From NCBI GenBank assembly GCA_017443295.1, contig JAFSNT010000239.1, positions 1 through 59,799 of the forward strand: a DNA stretch of 59,799 nt. The letters run 5' to 3'. The stretch is from Clostridia bacterium. GTDB taxonomy: Bacteria; Bacillota; Clostridia; Christensenellales; Aristaeellaceae. Position 1 is the first letter of the stretch. Every line of letters starts with the position of its first letter. The position numbers and the translations under genes are program-made. The notes below the pieces were generated by a model that was given only the letters and a program-made list of their open reading frames with translations, searched no databases and was not told the origin of the DNA. Below are positions 7,454 to 15,349 of the stretch, piece by piece.

Positions 7454-7459
7454 TGAAAA

Positions 7460-7495
7460 GGGACAGGCTCGTCGGCCTGTCCCGAAAGTGTTTTT
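7460..7495. terminator. Bidirectional hairpin between convergent araC-like gene and leuS
   Basis: GGGACAGGC (7460-7468) pairs perfectly with GCCTGTCCC (7475-7483). On the plus strand T5 follows seven bases later (7491-7495); on the minus strand TTTT follows directly. It can serve both genes. Confidence 0.65.
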
Positions 7496-7499
7496 GGAA

Positions 7500-9923
7500 T
7501 TACTTGACCACCAGGTTCAGCAACCGTCCCGGCACATAGATGCACTTGACGATCTGCTTGTCGCCAATCAGACGCTTGACTTCGTCGCTGTCGGGCAGGG
7601 TGGCCTGGGCTTCTTCGCGGGTCATGGTGATGGGCACCATGAGCTTGCCCTTCACTTTGCCGTTGAGCTGCACGGCGATTTCCACTTCGTCCCGCACCAG
7701 ATACTTTTCGTCGTATTTGGGCCAGGGCTGGGTGTAAATGGGTTCGCCGTAGCCCTGATCCTGCCAGATTTCCTCGCAGATGTGGGGGGAGACGGGGGAG
7801 AGGAGGAGCAGCAGCGCCTTGTATTCGCCGGGGGTGATGCTGCCCTTCTGATAGATTTCGTTCACCAGGGTCATCATTTGGGCGATGGCGGTGTTGAACT
7901 TCATCTTTTCAAAGTCTTCCGTCACCTTCTTGATGGTCTGGTGCATGGAGACCTTCATATCCTCGCTGAAAGCGTCGGAGCAGTCTGCGGGAGCGATCAT
8001 ATCCTGCAAGCGCCACACGCGGTCCAGGAACTTGCGGCAGCCCCGGGCGCCGTTGGTACTCCACGGAATGGCCTGATCGAAAGCGCCCATGAACATTTCA
8101 TACATGCGGAAAGCATCCGCGCCGATCTCGGCGATGATCTCGTCGGGGTTCACCACGTTGCCCCGGCTCTTGCTCATCTTTTCGCCGTCGCTGCCTAAAA
8201 TCATGCCCTGGGCGGTGCGCTTGGCGTAGGGTTCGGGGGTGGGCACTTCGCCGATGTCGTAAAGGAACCGATGCCAGAAGCGGGAATAGAGCAGATGGCG
8301 GGTGACGTGTTCCATGCCGCCGTTGTACCAGTCCACGGGCAGCCAGTATTTCAGCTCTTCGGGATCGGCAAAAGCCTTGTCATTGTGCGGATCGACGTAG
8401 CGGAGGAAATACCAGCTGCTGCCGGCCCACTGGGGCATGGTATCGGTTTCCCGCTGGGCCGCCCCGCCGCACTTGGGACAGGTGCAGTTGACGAAGCTGT
8501 CAATGCGGGCCAGGGGGGATTTGCCGTCGGTGCCGGGCTGGAAATCGTCGATTTCCGGCAGGCGCAGGGGCAGTTCTTCATAGGGCACGGCCACCACGCC
8601 GCACTTGGGGCAATGAATCAGCGGAATGGGTTCGCCCCAGTAGCGCTGGCGGTTGAAGGCCCAGTCCTTCATCTTGTACTGGACGCCCGCCTTGCCGATG
8701 CCCTTCTTTTCGATTTCTTCGAGAACGCGGGCGATGGAGTCCTTTTTGTTGGTGTAGCCGTTCAGGAAGTCGGAATTGATCATTTCGCCGTCTCCGGTGT
8801 AGGCTTCCTTTTCGATGTCGCCACCCTTGATGACCTCGATGATGTCGATGCCGAACTTGTGGGCGAATTCCCAGTCGCGCTGGTCGTGGGCGGGCACGGC
8901 CATGATGGCCCCGGTGCCGTAACCCATCATGACGTAGTCGGAAATGAAGATGGGCACCACCTTGCCGGTGAGGGGGGTTACGGCGGACAGGCCCTCGATT
9001 TGGAGGCCGGTCTTTTCTTTCGTCAGCTGGGTGCGCTCGAATTCGGTCTTCTTGGCGCACTCGTCCCGGTAGGCCTGAATGGCTTCCATGTTCTTGATCT
9101 GCCCGGCATACTTGTCGATGAGGGGATGCTCCGGGGCCATGACCATGAAGGTGACGCCAAACAGGGTGTCGGGCCGGGTGGTGTAGATTTCCACCGTTTC
9201 GCCCGTGCCCTCTAAGGGGAACTTGACGAACGCGCCGGTGGACTTGCCGATCCAGTTGATCTGCTGCTGTTTAATATTTTCGGGATAATCCACCGTTTCC
9301 AGGCCCTGGAGCAGCTTGTCCGCGTAGGCGGTGATGCGCAGGTACCACACGTCCTTGGGCAGCTGGATCACGTCGCCGTGGCAGATGTCGCACTTGCCGC
9401 CCTGGCTGTCCTCGTTGGACAGCACCACCTTGCAGGAGGGGCAGTAGTTCACCAGGGTCTTGTCCCGGAACACCATGCCGTGGTCGAACAGCTTTAAGAA
9501 AATCCACTGGGTCCACTTGTAATAGTTGGGATCGGTGGTGTCCACTTCGCGGCTGTAATCGAAGGAGAAGCCGATCTTTTTCAGCTGCTCACGGAAATGA
9601 TCCACGTTCTGCTTGGTCACGATGGCGGGGTGGATGTTGTTCTTGATGGCGTAGTTTTCCGTGGGCAGGCCGAAAGCATCCCATCCGATGGGGAACAGCA
9701 CGTTAAAGCCCTGCATGCGGCGCATGCGGGAAATAATATCCATGGCCGTGTTGGACCGGGGATGGCCCACGTGCAGGCCGTGGCCGGAGGGATAAGGAAA
9801 TTCGATCAGGCCGTAAAACTTCGGCTTGGTATGGTCTTTGCTGGCGGCGAACGCCTGACGGTCGTCCCAGAATTTCTGCCATTTGGGTTCGATCTCGGCG
9901 GGTACATAGGGTTTCACCGGCAT
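7500..9923 (-). CDS. leuS: Leucyl-tRNA synthetase
   Basis: 807 residues, the normal length for bacterial LeuRS. It charges tRNA-Leu in the cytoplasm. Visible landmarks are the class I HIGH motif as HVGHPRS near residue 48, an inserted editing domain (TTRPDTLFGVTFMVMAPEHP), zinc-binding Cys pairs (CPSC..CDIC; CPKCG), the KMSKS loop (GEKMSKSRGNVV), the anticodon-binding domain, and the C-terminal tail ending in VPGRLLNLVVK. ATG 9923 is chosen because AAGGAGG lies 8 bases upstream; the frame is open for another 12 codons. It has its own sigma-A promoter. The leader is too short for a T-box, so tRNA-dependent antitermination is unlikely here. Confidence 0.98.
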   Translation of the reverse strand: MPVKPYVPAEIEPKWQKFWDDRQAFAASKDHTKPKFYGLIEFPYPSGHGLHVGHPRSNTAMDIISRMRRMQGFNVLFPIGWDAFGLPTENYAIKNNIHPAIVTKQNVDHFREQLKKIGFSFDYSREVDTTDPNYYKWTQWIFLKLFDHGMVFRDKTLVNYCPSCKVVLSNEDSQGGKCDICHGDVIQLPKDVWYLRITAYADKLLQGLETVDYPENIKQQQINWIGKSTGAFVKFPLEGTGETVEIYTTRPDTLFGVTFMVMAPEHPLIDKYAGQIKNMEAIQAYRDECAKKTEFERTQLTKEKTGLQIEGLSAVTPLTGKVVPIFISDYVMMGYGTGAIMAVPAHDQRDWEFAHKFGIDIIEVIKGGDIEKEAYTGDGEMINSDFLNGYTNKKDSIARVLEEIEKKGIGKAGVQYKMKDWAFNRQRYWGEPIPLIHCPKCGVVAVPYEELPLRLPEIDDFQPGTDGKSPLARIDSFVNCTCPKCGGAAQRETDTMPQWAGSSWYFLRYVDPHNDKAFADPEELKYWLPVDWYNGGMEHVTRHLLYSRFWHRFLYDIGEVPTPEPYAKRTAQGMILGSDGEKMSKSRGNVVNPDEIIAEIGADAFRMYEMFMGAFDQAIPWSTNGARGCRKFLDRVWRLQDMIAPADCSDAFSEDMKVSMHQTIKKVTEDFEKMKFNTAIAQMMTLVNEIYQKGSITPGEYKALLLLLSPVSPHICEEIWQDQGYGEPIYTQPWPKYDEKYLVRDEVEIAVQLNGKVKGKLMVPITMTREEAQATLPDSDEVKRLIGDKQIVKCIYVPGRLLNLVVK

Positions 9924-9957
9924 GGGAAAGCCTCCTTCCATCATTGCGGATTTATAC

Positions 9958-9986
9958 ATTATAATCAGAAACGCAATTTTTGTAAA
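9958..9986 (-). promoter_or_regulatory. Promoter of leuS
   Basis: On the minus strand TTTACA (9981-9986) and TATAAT (9958-9963) are separated by 17 bp, a near-consensus sigma-A promoter about 35 bp before the leuS start. Confidence 0.75.
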
Positions 9987-10076
9987 GAGGCGGTTTTTGG
10001 ACGCCGAATTGTGAACGAAAAGTAAAAATCCCCGTATTTTTCATTTGTTATGCAGGGAAATCGCGTTTTGATGTGT

Positions 10077-10082
10077 TATAAT
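10077..10082 (+). promoter_or_regulatory. -10 box of the peptidase gene
   Basis: TATAAT preceded by TGTGT lies 31 bp before ATG 10113. No convincing -35 is seen. Its position excludes upstream in-frame starts for the peptidase. Confidence 0.4.
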
Positions 10083-10112
10083 GACAAAGAACCTGCGGAA
10101 GGGGGCTGGAAA

Positions 10113-11618
10113 ATGGCGGGAAAGAGGTGTATAATATCTCTGTTTCCCATGCGCCGGGGGCTGATCGCCCTTTGCGCGGCGGCGGTGCTTCTGGCGATCC
10201 TGCTGCTTGCCCTGCTGCCCGGAGGGGACGCGCCCCGGGAAACGGACGCGCGCCTTGCGAAAGCGGGTGAGGGGCTGACGGATTATACCGTGACCCTGCG
10301 GCTGAACGATCAGGAAGACACTCTCTCCATCAGCGAAGTGATCCAATACCGCAACGATACGGGAGACGCTCTTTCCAGCCTCATGGTGCGCACCTGGCTG
10401 AACGCTTTCCGGACAGAGGAAACCAGCCCCGCCGCCTTGGAGGAATTGTACGACGCCTGCTATCCTGAGGGCTTTTCTCCCGGCGGGCTGGCCTTGTACG
10501 ACGTGCTTTGGAACGGGGAGCGGGCCGCTTACGCCTACGCCAACGACGATCAGACGGCGCTGGAAATTCAAATTCCCGCCCTGGAAAATGGTGGACAGGG
10601 GGAACTGACCCTGCGCTGCGTGGCCCAAATCCCCGCATGCTGTTACCGCACGGGCAAAGCGGGCCGGGATTACCAATTGGGCAACGTGCTGCCGCTTTTT
10701 TCCCTCTATCAGAACGGGGCCTGGCGCGCGGACGCGTACAGCGCCGTGGGGGATCCCTTCGTGAGCGAATGCGCCAACTTCCGTGTGACGCTCTACGCGC
10801 CGGAGGGCTATGTGCCCGCCTGTTCCGCGCCCCTGGCAAAAGGAGAGGACGGGGCCTGGCGGGGCGAGCTGACCGCCGCCCGGGATTTCTGCCTGTGCTT
10901 AAGCCCCGATTACGTGACGGCCTCGGGCCGGGCGGGGGAAACGGCAGTGTATTCCTGCGCGAAAACGGCGCAGGGGGCCAAGCGGGCGCTGGAATACGCG
11001 AAAAAGGCGCTGGAAACCTACAATGGGCTGTACGGGGCCTATCCTTACCCGGCGTTTACGGTGTGCGAGGCGGCCCTTCCGTTCAACGGCATGGAATATC
11101 CCGGCCTGTGCATGATTGGGGCGGACAACTACCGGGAGGACAGGGCCGACACCTTGGAGCTGGTGGTGGCCCACGAAACGGCGCATCAGTGGTTCTGCGC
11201 CCTGGTTGGGTCGGATCAGGCCTTGCAGCCCTGGCAGGATGAGGCCCTGTGCGAATACGCCATGCTGCGCTATGTCCGCGCCCGGTACGGCCAGGGCAGC
11301 TATGAAACCCTGAAATACTACCGGGCGGACGCGCCCATGCGGGAAAAGCTGCCCGGCAGCCTGACGCCCGGCAGCCCCATTGATTATTTCGGGAACCTGA
11401 CGGACTACCGAACGGTGGTGTACGGCCGGGGCGCGGCGCTGCTGCTGGCGCTGGACGAACTGCTGCCCGGCGGCGCGGACGGCTTTCTCAAGGCCTACGC
11501 AGAGGAATTCGCTTTCCGTTTCGCCACGTGGGCGGACTTTGAAGAAAGTCTGAACCGGTACGCGAAAATGGATCTTTCACCGCTGCTGCTGGATTATTTA
11601 GACACGAGGATGGACTGA
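10113..11618 (+). CDS. Membrane-anchored M1-family-like metallopeptidase
   Basis: 501 residues. A single N-terminal transmembrane helix (about residues 13-36) places the rest outside the cell. The zinc site HETAH is at residues 354-358 with the third ligand Glu377 in WQDEALCEYA, the HExxH-x18-E spacing of gluzincin aminopeptidases. FNGMEYPG about 30 residues earlier corresponds to the GxMEN substrate-binding region, in altered form. The protein is shorter than full M1 aminopeptidases, lacking the large C-terminal domain. The start ATG 10113 has GGAAGGGGG upstream. Probable role: trimming of extracellular peptides. It is followed by heptad element 2. Confidence 0.88.
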   Translation: MAGKRCIISLFPMRRGLIALCAAAVLLAILLLALLPGGDAPRETDARLAKAGEGLTDYTVTLRLNDQEDTLSISEVIQYRNDTGDALSSLMVRTWLNAFRTEETSPAALEELYDACYPEGFSPGGLALYDVLWNGERAAYAYANDDQTALEIQIPALENGGQGELTLRCVAQIPACCYRTGKAGRDYQLGNVLPLFSLYQNGAWRADAYSAVGDPFVSECANFRVTLYAPEGYVPACSAPLAKGEDGAWRGELTAARDFCLCLSPDYVTASGRAGETAVYSCAKTAQGAKRALEYAKKALETYNGLYGAYPYPAFTVCEAALPFNGMEYPGLCMIGADNYREDRADTLELVVAHETAHQWFCALVGSDQALQPWQDEALCEYAMLRYVRARYGQGSYETLKYYRADAPMREKLPGSLTPGSPIDYFGNLTDYRTVVYGRGAALLLALDELLPGGADGFLKAYAEEFAFRFATWADFEESLNRYAKMDLSPLLLDYLDTRMD

Positions 11619-11655
11619 TTCCACACTTACTGCCTGACCCGGATAAACCGGAAAT

Positions 11656-11772
11656 GAGTTGAGAGTTGAGAGTGGAGAGTTGAGATGAAGTTTGTCTGAT
11701 ACGATGTAATGATGTCAGCCTGGATTTCTTTTCGCATCACTATATAAATCTCAACTCTCAACTCTCAACTCT
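11656..11772. repeat. Heptad-arm inverted-repeat element 2 (GAGAGTT type)
   Basis: The left arm 11656-11686 has units GAGAGTT and GAGAGTG. The right arm 11748-11772 is TCTCAAC units. The core is 61 bp and ends CACTATATAA, the inverse of the TATATAGTG block that opens other cores. Confidence 0.9.
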
Positions 11773-11837
11773 AAAGAACTGATTCCCGAAATTCTTCTCC
11801 CCATATGGGCTAAACGATTATGATGCAGGAATGAGGA

Positions 11838-12983
11838 ATGCAACCGATGAAACCGCAGGAATGCTGCGTATTGATCCCTTCCCTTTCCCCGGATGAAAAG
11901 CTGCCCGCCTATGTGAAGGAGCTGCTGGCGGCGGACTTCGGGCTGATCCTGGTGGTGGACGACGGCTCCGCCTCGGAATACCAGCCCATCTTTGCCGAAA
12001 TCGCGGGCTGGGATCGGTGCGCGGTGACGCATCACGAGGTCAACCGCGGCAAAGGCGCGGCCTTGCGCACGGGCTTTGCCTACATCAAGGAAAAAACGGC
12101 CCTGCGGGGCGTGCTTACCGCCGATTCCGACGGCCAGCATACCGTGCCCGACACCCTGAAGCTGGCCGCGGAGCTGGGGGAAAAGGAAGAACTGCTGCTG
12201 GGCAGCCGGGATTTTTCCCGCAACAATCCCAACGTGCCCTCCAAATCCCGCTTCGGCAACCGGATGACCAGCGGCGTGTTCCGCGTGCTGTACGGCAAAT
12301 GGCTGCCCGATACCCAAACGGGGCTTCGCGCCTTTGACCGGGGGCTGATCGACTTTATGCTGTCCGTATCCGGCGACCGGTTTGAGTATGAAATGAACAT
12401 GCTCATCCAGTGCAGCGCGAAAAAAATCCCCATGCGGCCCGTTACCATCGAAACCATCTACCACGAGGAAAACAAGGGCACCCATTTCCATCCCATCCGG
12501 GATTCCTGGCGCATTTACAAGCTGCTGCTGGGCAGCTTCTTCCGCTACAGCGCCGCCAGCATTCTTTCCTTCCTGGTGGATTACGCGGTGCTGAGCCTGC
12601 TGATGTTCTGGGCGTTCGCCGGATCGGAGTATTCCTTTATCAACATTTTAGGCATTCAGTTCAGCTTCCGCGCTCTGGTGGCCGCGCCCATCGCCCGGCT
12701 CTGCTCCGCCCCGGTGAATTTCCTGCTGAACCGGAATTATGTGTTTAGGGCGGGCAGCGACCGGGGGGCCGTGGGCCGGTACATCGTGCTGGCGGTGTGC
12801 GCCCTGGCCGTCACCACCGTGGTGTTCGCGTTCCTGGATCAGTATGTGTCCACCGCTTTCCTGCATATCCTGCTGAAAATCGTCATCGACGTGGCGATGT
12901 ACGTGATCAATTACCGCATTCAAAAGGCCTGGGTGTTCCCCCAGTATCGGACGGACGCCCCGGCGAAGGGAGGAAAAAAATGA
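11838..12983 (+). CDS. Family 2 glycosyltransferase fused to a GtrA membrane domain
   Basis: 381 residues. Residues 8-215 form a GT2 (DPM1/polyprenyl-phosphate transferase-like) domain with VVDDGS and the metal-binding DSDGQH block. Residues about 230-370 form a GtrA domain with four hydrophobic helices. Such fusions transfer a sugar to polyprenyl phosphate and help present it across the membrane for cell-envelope glycosylation. ATG 11838 or ATG 11847 could start it; both have GAGGA-like sites close by. The last codons overlap the next gene in an ATGA, so it is in an operon with the phosphodiester glycosidase-domain, Lgt-like and DUF896 genes. Confidence 0.88.
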   Translation: MQPMKPQECCVLIPSLSPDEKLPAYVKELLAADFGLILVVDDGSASEYQPIFAEIAGWDRCAVTHHEVNRGKGAALRTGFAYIKEKTALRGVLTADSDGQHTVPDTLKLAAELGEKEELLLGSRDFSRNNPNVPSKSRFGNRMTSGVFRVLYGKWLPDTQTGLRAFDRGLIDFMLSVSGDRFEYEMNMLIQCSAKKIPMRPVTIETIYHEENKGTHFHPIRDSWRIYKLLLGSFFRYSAASILSFLVDYAVLSLLMFWAFAGSEYSFINILGIQFSFRALVAAPIARLCSAPVNFLLNRNYVFRAGSDRGAVGRYIVLAVCALAVTTVVFAFLDQYVSTAFLHILLKIVIDVAMYVINYRIQKAWVFPQYRTDAPAKGGKK

Positions 12984-13987
12984 AACTGCCTGTGAGAATC
13001 CTGTTGGCCCTGCTGTGTGCCGCGATGGTGCTTTCCGCGCCCTTTGCGCTGTCCGCCCCCAACATGCTGGAGGACGCCCAGTGGGAGCTGATCGACATTT
13101 TGGACGCTGAGGATAGCGGCCTGCTTTCCTTCCTGATCCCTTCCGCCGCCGCCGAGGTGGTGGAGGAAGAAAGCGCCTATTCCCTGCCGGTGGATTCCTC
13201 CGCCGGGATGAAGCCCAATCCGGCGCTGTTTACGGAAGAGGGCTATGAGGACGCTTCCATCCGCGTGCAGCTGGAAACCCGGGAAGGGGACAAGGACGTG
13301 ATCTGGCGCATCGCCTGGATCGAAATCGCTTCGCCCACCCAGCTGCGCACCGCCTATTTCGGCAAAAACGTGAAAAGCGATAAAACAGATTATATTTCCC
13401 GATTGGCAAAAACCAAGAACGCCGTCATCGCCATCAACGGCGACAACTACGGCCAGGAAAAGGCCAAGCACAGCTTCGTCGTCCGCATGGGCGAGGTGCG
13501 GCAAAAAAAGCTGAACAAGCTCAAGGATATCCTGATCATTGACGAAAACGGCGATTTCCATATTTTCCTCAATTCCGCCGGAGCGGACACCTTTGAAAAG
13601 GATACCGGCCACACCATCGTGAACGCCTTCATGTTCGGCCCCGCCCTGGTCAAGGAGGGCGAGGTGGTCAGCCTCAAGCGGGAATACGACTTTAACCCCA
13701 ACGGCCGCCAGCCCCGCGTCGCCATCGGCCAATTGGACCGGCTGAGCTATGTGGTCGTGATCGCCGATAACGCCACCGGCTCCAACAACAAGGGCGTTAC
13801 CCATCAGGAGCTGGCCCAGTTCATGCAGGAGCTGAACTGCCGGGAAGCCTATAACCTGGACGGCGGCAACAGCTCCATCATGATGTTCAACGGCAAGATG
13901 GTCAACAACAAGGTCGGCCAGGAACGGGACGTGACGGACATGATTTACTTCGCCACGGCGGTTCCGCCCGAGGAATGGGAACAGTGA
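12980..13987 (+). CDS. Exported phosphodiester glycosidase (NAGPA) domain protein
   Basis: 335 residues. It has a signal peptide (residues 1-25, ending near FALSAP). Residues about 90-335 form an NAGPA/DUF2233 domain with AINGDNYG, a central beta region, and the characteristic YNLDGGNSSIMMFNG block. Family members cleave or bind sugar phosphodiesters at the cell surface, for example in wall polymers. GGGAGG precedes ATG 12980. The upstream ATGA overlap and downstream TGATG overlap tie it to the GT2-GtrA and Lgt-like genes, suggesting a shared role in envelope sugar metabolism. Confidence 0.88.
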   Translation: MKLPVRILLALLCAAMVLSAPFALSAPNMLEDAQWELIDILDAEDSGLLSFLIPSAAAEVVEEESAYSLPVDSSAGMKPNPALFTEEGYEDASIRVQLETREGDKDVIWRIAWIEIASPTQLRTAYFGKNVKSDKTDYISRLAKTKNAVIAINGDNYGQEKAKHSFVVRMGEVRQKKLNKLKDILIIDENGDFHIFLNSAGADTFEKDTGHTIVNAFMFGPALVKEGEVVSLKREYDFNPNGRQPRVAIGQLDRLSYVVVIADNATGSNNKGVTHQELAQFMQELNCREAYNLDGGNSSIMMFNGKMVNNKVGQERDVTDMIYFATAVPPEEWEQ

Positions 13988-14928
13988 TGGTTATGCGGGA
14001 AGAAGCGGTAAAGGTTTTCTTTTTGGGCGTGGAGGTATACGCCTTCGGCCTGTACGTCGCCCTGGGCCTGACCCTGGCCCTTACGGTGCTGGCCCTGCTG
14101 ACGCGCAAGGAAAAATGGCGGGACGGCACGGCGGCGCTGACGGGCGTTCTGGCCATGGGCCTGGGATTTATCGTGTCCCGCCTGTTTTTCGGGCTGATGG
14201 ACGAATCCTTAGGCCGGATCATGCCCCTGTGGGCCATGATCCGCGTCAATACCGGCGGCTTTTCCATGATGGGGGCGCTGCTGGGCGCGTGCATGGGCGG
14301 CATTCTGTCCGCCAGGCTCATGAAAAAGCCCCCTGCCCGGCTGCTGGATCTGCTGGCCCCCGCGCTGCTGCTGTTCGTGGCCTGCGAAAGGCTGGGAGAA
14401 GGGTACATTGAGGATTTCGGCGTCAGCCGCACCCTGACGGACAGCCTGCTGGAGGGCACCTTCCTGACCGTGCAGAACGGTTACGGCTGGCGTCTGGCCA
14501 CCTATCAATTGGAATCCTTCACGGCGCTTATCCTGTCCCTGGTGCTGCTGTGGGATCTGACCCGGAACCGCAGGGCGGGGAATACGTTCGTGCTGTTCCT
14601 GCTGCTCTACGGCGCCGCCCAGGTGCTGATGGAAAGCCTGCGCTACGACCAGCACATGACCGTGAAGGCCTTCGTCAAGCTCCAGCAGATCATGGATATG
14701 CTGCTGCTGGGCGCGGGGGTGACCGTTCTGGCCGTGCGCAATTGGAAAACCCGGCGCGGGCTGGCGCTGGCGGCGGTGATCGTGCTGGCGGCCTCCGTGG
14801 GCATCGGCGTGGCCATCGAATTCATGATCGACCGCACCAAAATCAGCCATTACGTGCTGTATCTGTGCTTCCTGATTGATATGGCCGTCCCGGTCTGGCT
14901 GGGCCTGCGGCTGCGGAAGGAAGGGTAA
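13987..14928 (+). CDS. Diverged prolipoprotein diacylglyceryl transferase (Lgt)-like membrane protein
   Basis: 313 residues with about seven hydrophobic helices. Lgt-family landmarks are recognisable: an N-terminal GLYVALG helix, a GGFSMMGALLG segment, ACERLGEGYIEDFG in place of the RIGNFxNxE signature, a QLESFTALILS helix, and YGAAQVLMESLRYD, matching the YGxxRFxxExxR block. The catalytically important His of the usual S-F-H-G-G motif is Met here, and the RIGNF signature is only partly kept. It is probably a paralogue rather than the housekeeping Lgt. It starts at ATG 13987 inside the preceding TGA (TGATG). The substrate is unknown. Confidence 0.75.
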   Translation: MVMREEAVKVFFLGVEVYAFGLYVALGLTLALTVLALLTRKEKWRDGTAALTGVLAMGLGFIVSRLFFGLMDESLGRIMPLWAMIRVNTGGFSMMGALLGACMGGILSARLMKKPPARLLDLLAPALLLFVACERLGEGYIEDFGVSRTLTDSLLEGTFLTVQNGYGWRLATYQLESFTALILSLVLLWDLTRNRRAGNTFVLFLLLYGAAQVLMESLRYDQHMTVKAFVKLQQIMDMLLLGAGVTVLAVRNWKTRRGLALAAVIVLAASVGIGVAIEFMIDRTKISHYVLYLCFLIDMAVPVWLGLRLRKEG

Positions 14929-14933
14929 GCGGC

Positions 14934-15146
14934 ATGGAGAAAAAGGATATCGAACGGATCAACGAACTGGCCCGCAAAAAGAAAACCGTGGGCCTGACCG
15001 TTGCCGAACTGGAGGAGCAGCAGCGCCTTCGCCGGCAATACCTGGACGAGTTCAAGGAGAATTTGAAGGCCACCCTGGATCAGGTCTATATCGAGCGGGA
15101 GGACGGCACCTACGAAAAGCTGAAGAAAAAGCCGCCCAGGAACTGA
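14934..15146 (+). CDS. DUF896 (YnzC-type) small cytoplasmic protein
   Basis: 70 residues, highly charged and helical: DIERINELARKKKTVGLT then EEQQRLRRQYLDEF, the conserved DUF896 pattern (KRINELAxKxKxxGLTxEE). In Bacillus members are small, SOS- or stress-linked proteins of unclear function. It starts 5 bp after the Lgt-like gene and ends the operon just before heptad element 3. Confidence 0.9.
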   Translation: MEKKDIERINELARKKKTVGLTVAELEEQQRLRRQYLDEFKENLKATLDQVYIEREDGTYEKLKKKPPRN

Positions 15147-15151
15147 AAGCC

Positions 15152-15262
15152 GAGAGTTGAGAGTTAAGAGTTGAGAGTTGAGATGAAATAGTCAGAAATC
15201 ACCGAGTACCGAATTGTTTGACTATATAAATCTCAACACTCAAATCTCCACTCTCCGCTCTG
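15152..15262. repeat. Heptad-arm inverted-repeat element 3 (GAGAGTT type)
   Basis: The left arm 15152-15184 is GAGAGTT/GAGAGTT/AAGAGTT units. The right arm 15230-15262 is diverged (TCTCAAC, ACTCAAA, TCTCCAC, TCTCCGC). The core is about 45 bp, opens GAAATAGTC and closes GACTATATAAA. Confidence 0.88.
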
Positions 15263-15277
15263 ACCCGAAAAAAACTC

Positions 15278-15306
15278 TTGCCGTTTCACGATTATTCCTG
15301 TATAAT
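15278..15306 (+). promoter_or_regulatory. Promoter of the parvulin lipoprotein gene
   Basis: TTGCCG (15278-15283), a 17-bp spacer and a perfect TATAAT (15301-15306) lie 44 bp before ATG 15350. Confidence 0.78.
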
Positions 15307-15349
15307 AGATATGTTGTCCTGAACAATAAAGATGGGAGATGCATGGATC

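Noticed and set aside
8271..9215. Plus-strand frame opposite leuS
   Set aside because: Antisense shadow of an unmistakable leucyl-tRNA synthetase.
9924..10112. T-box riboswitch ahead of leuS
   Set aside because: The promoter lies about 35 bp before the start codon, which leaves no space for a T-box leader.
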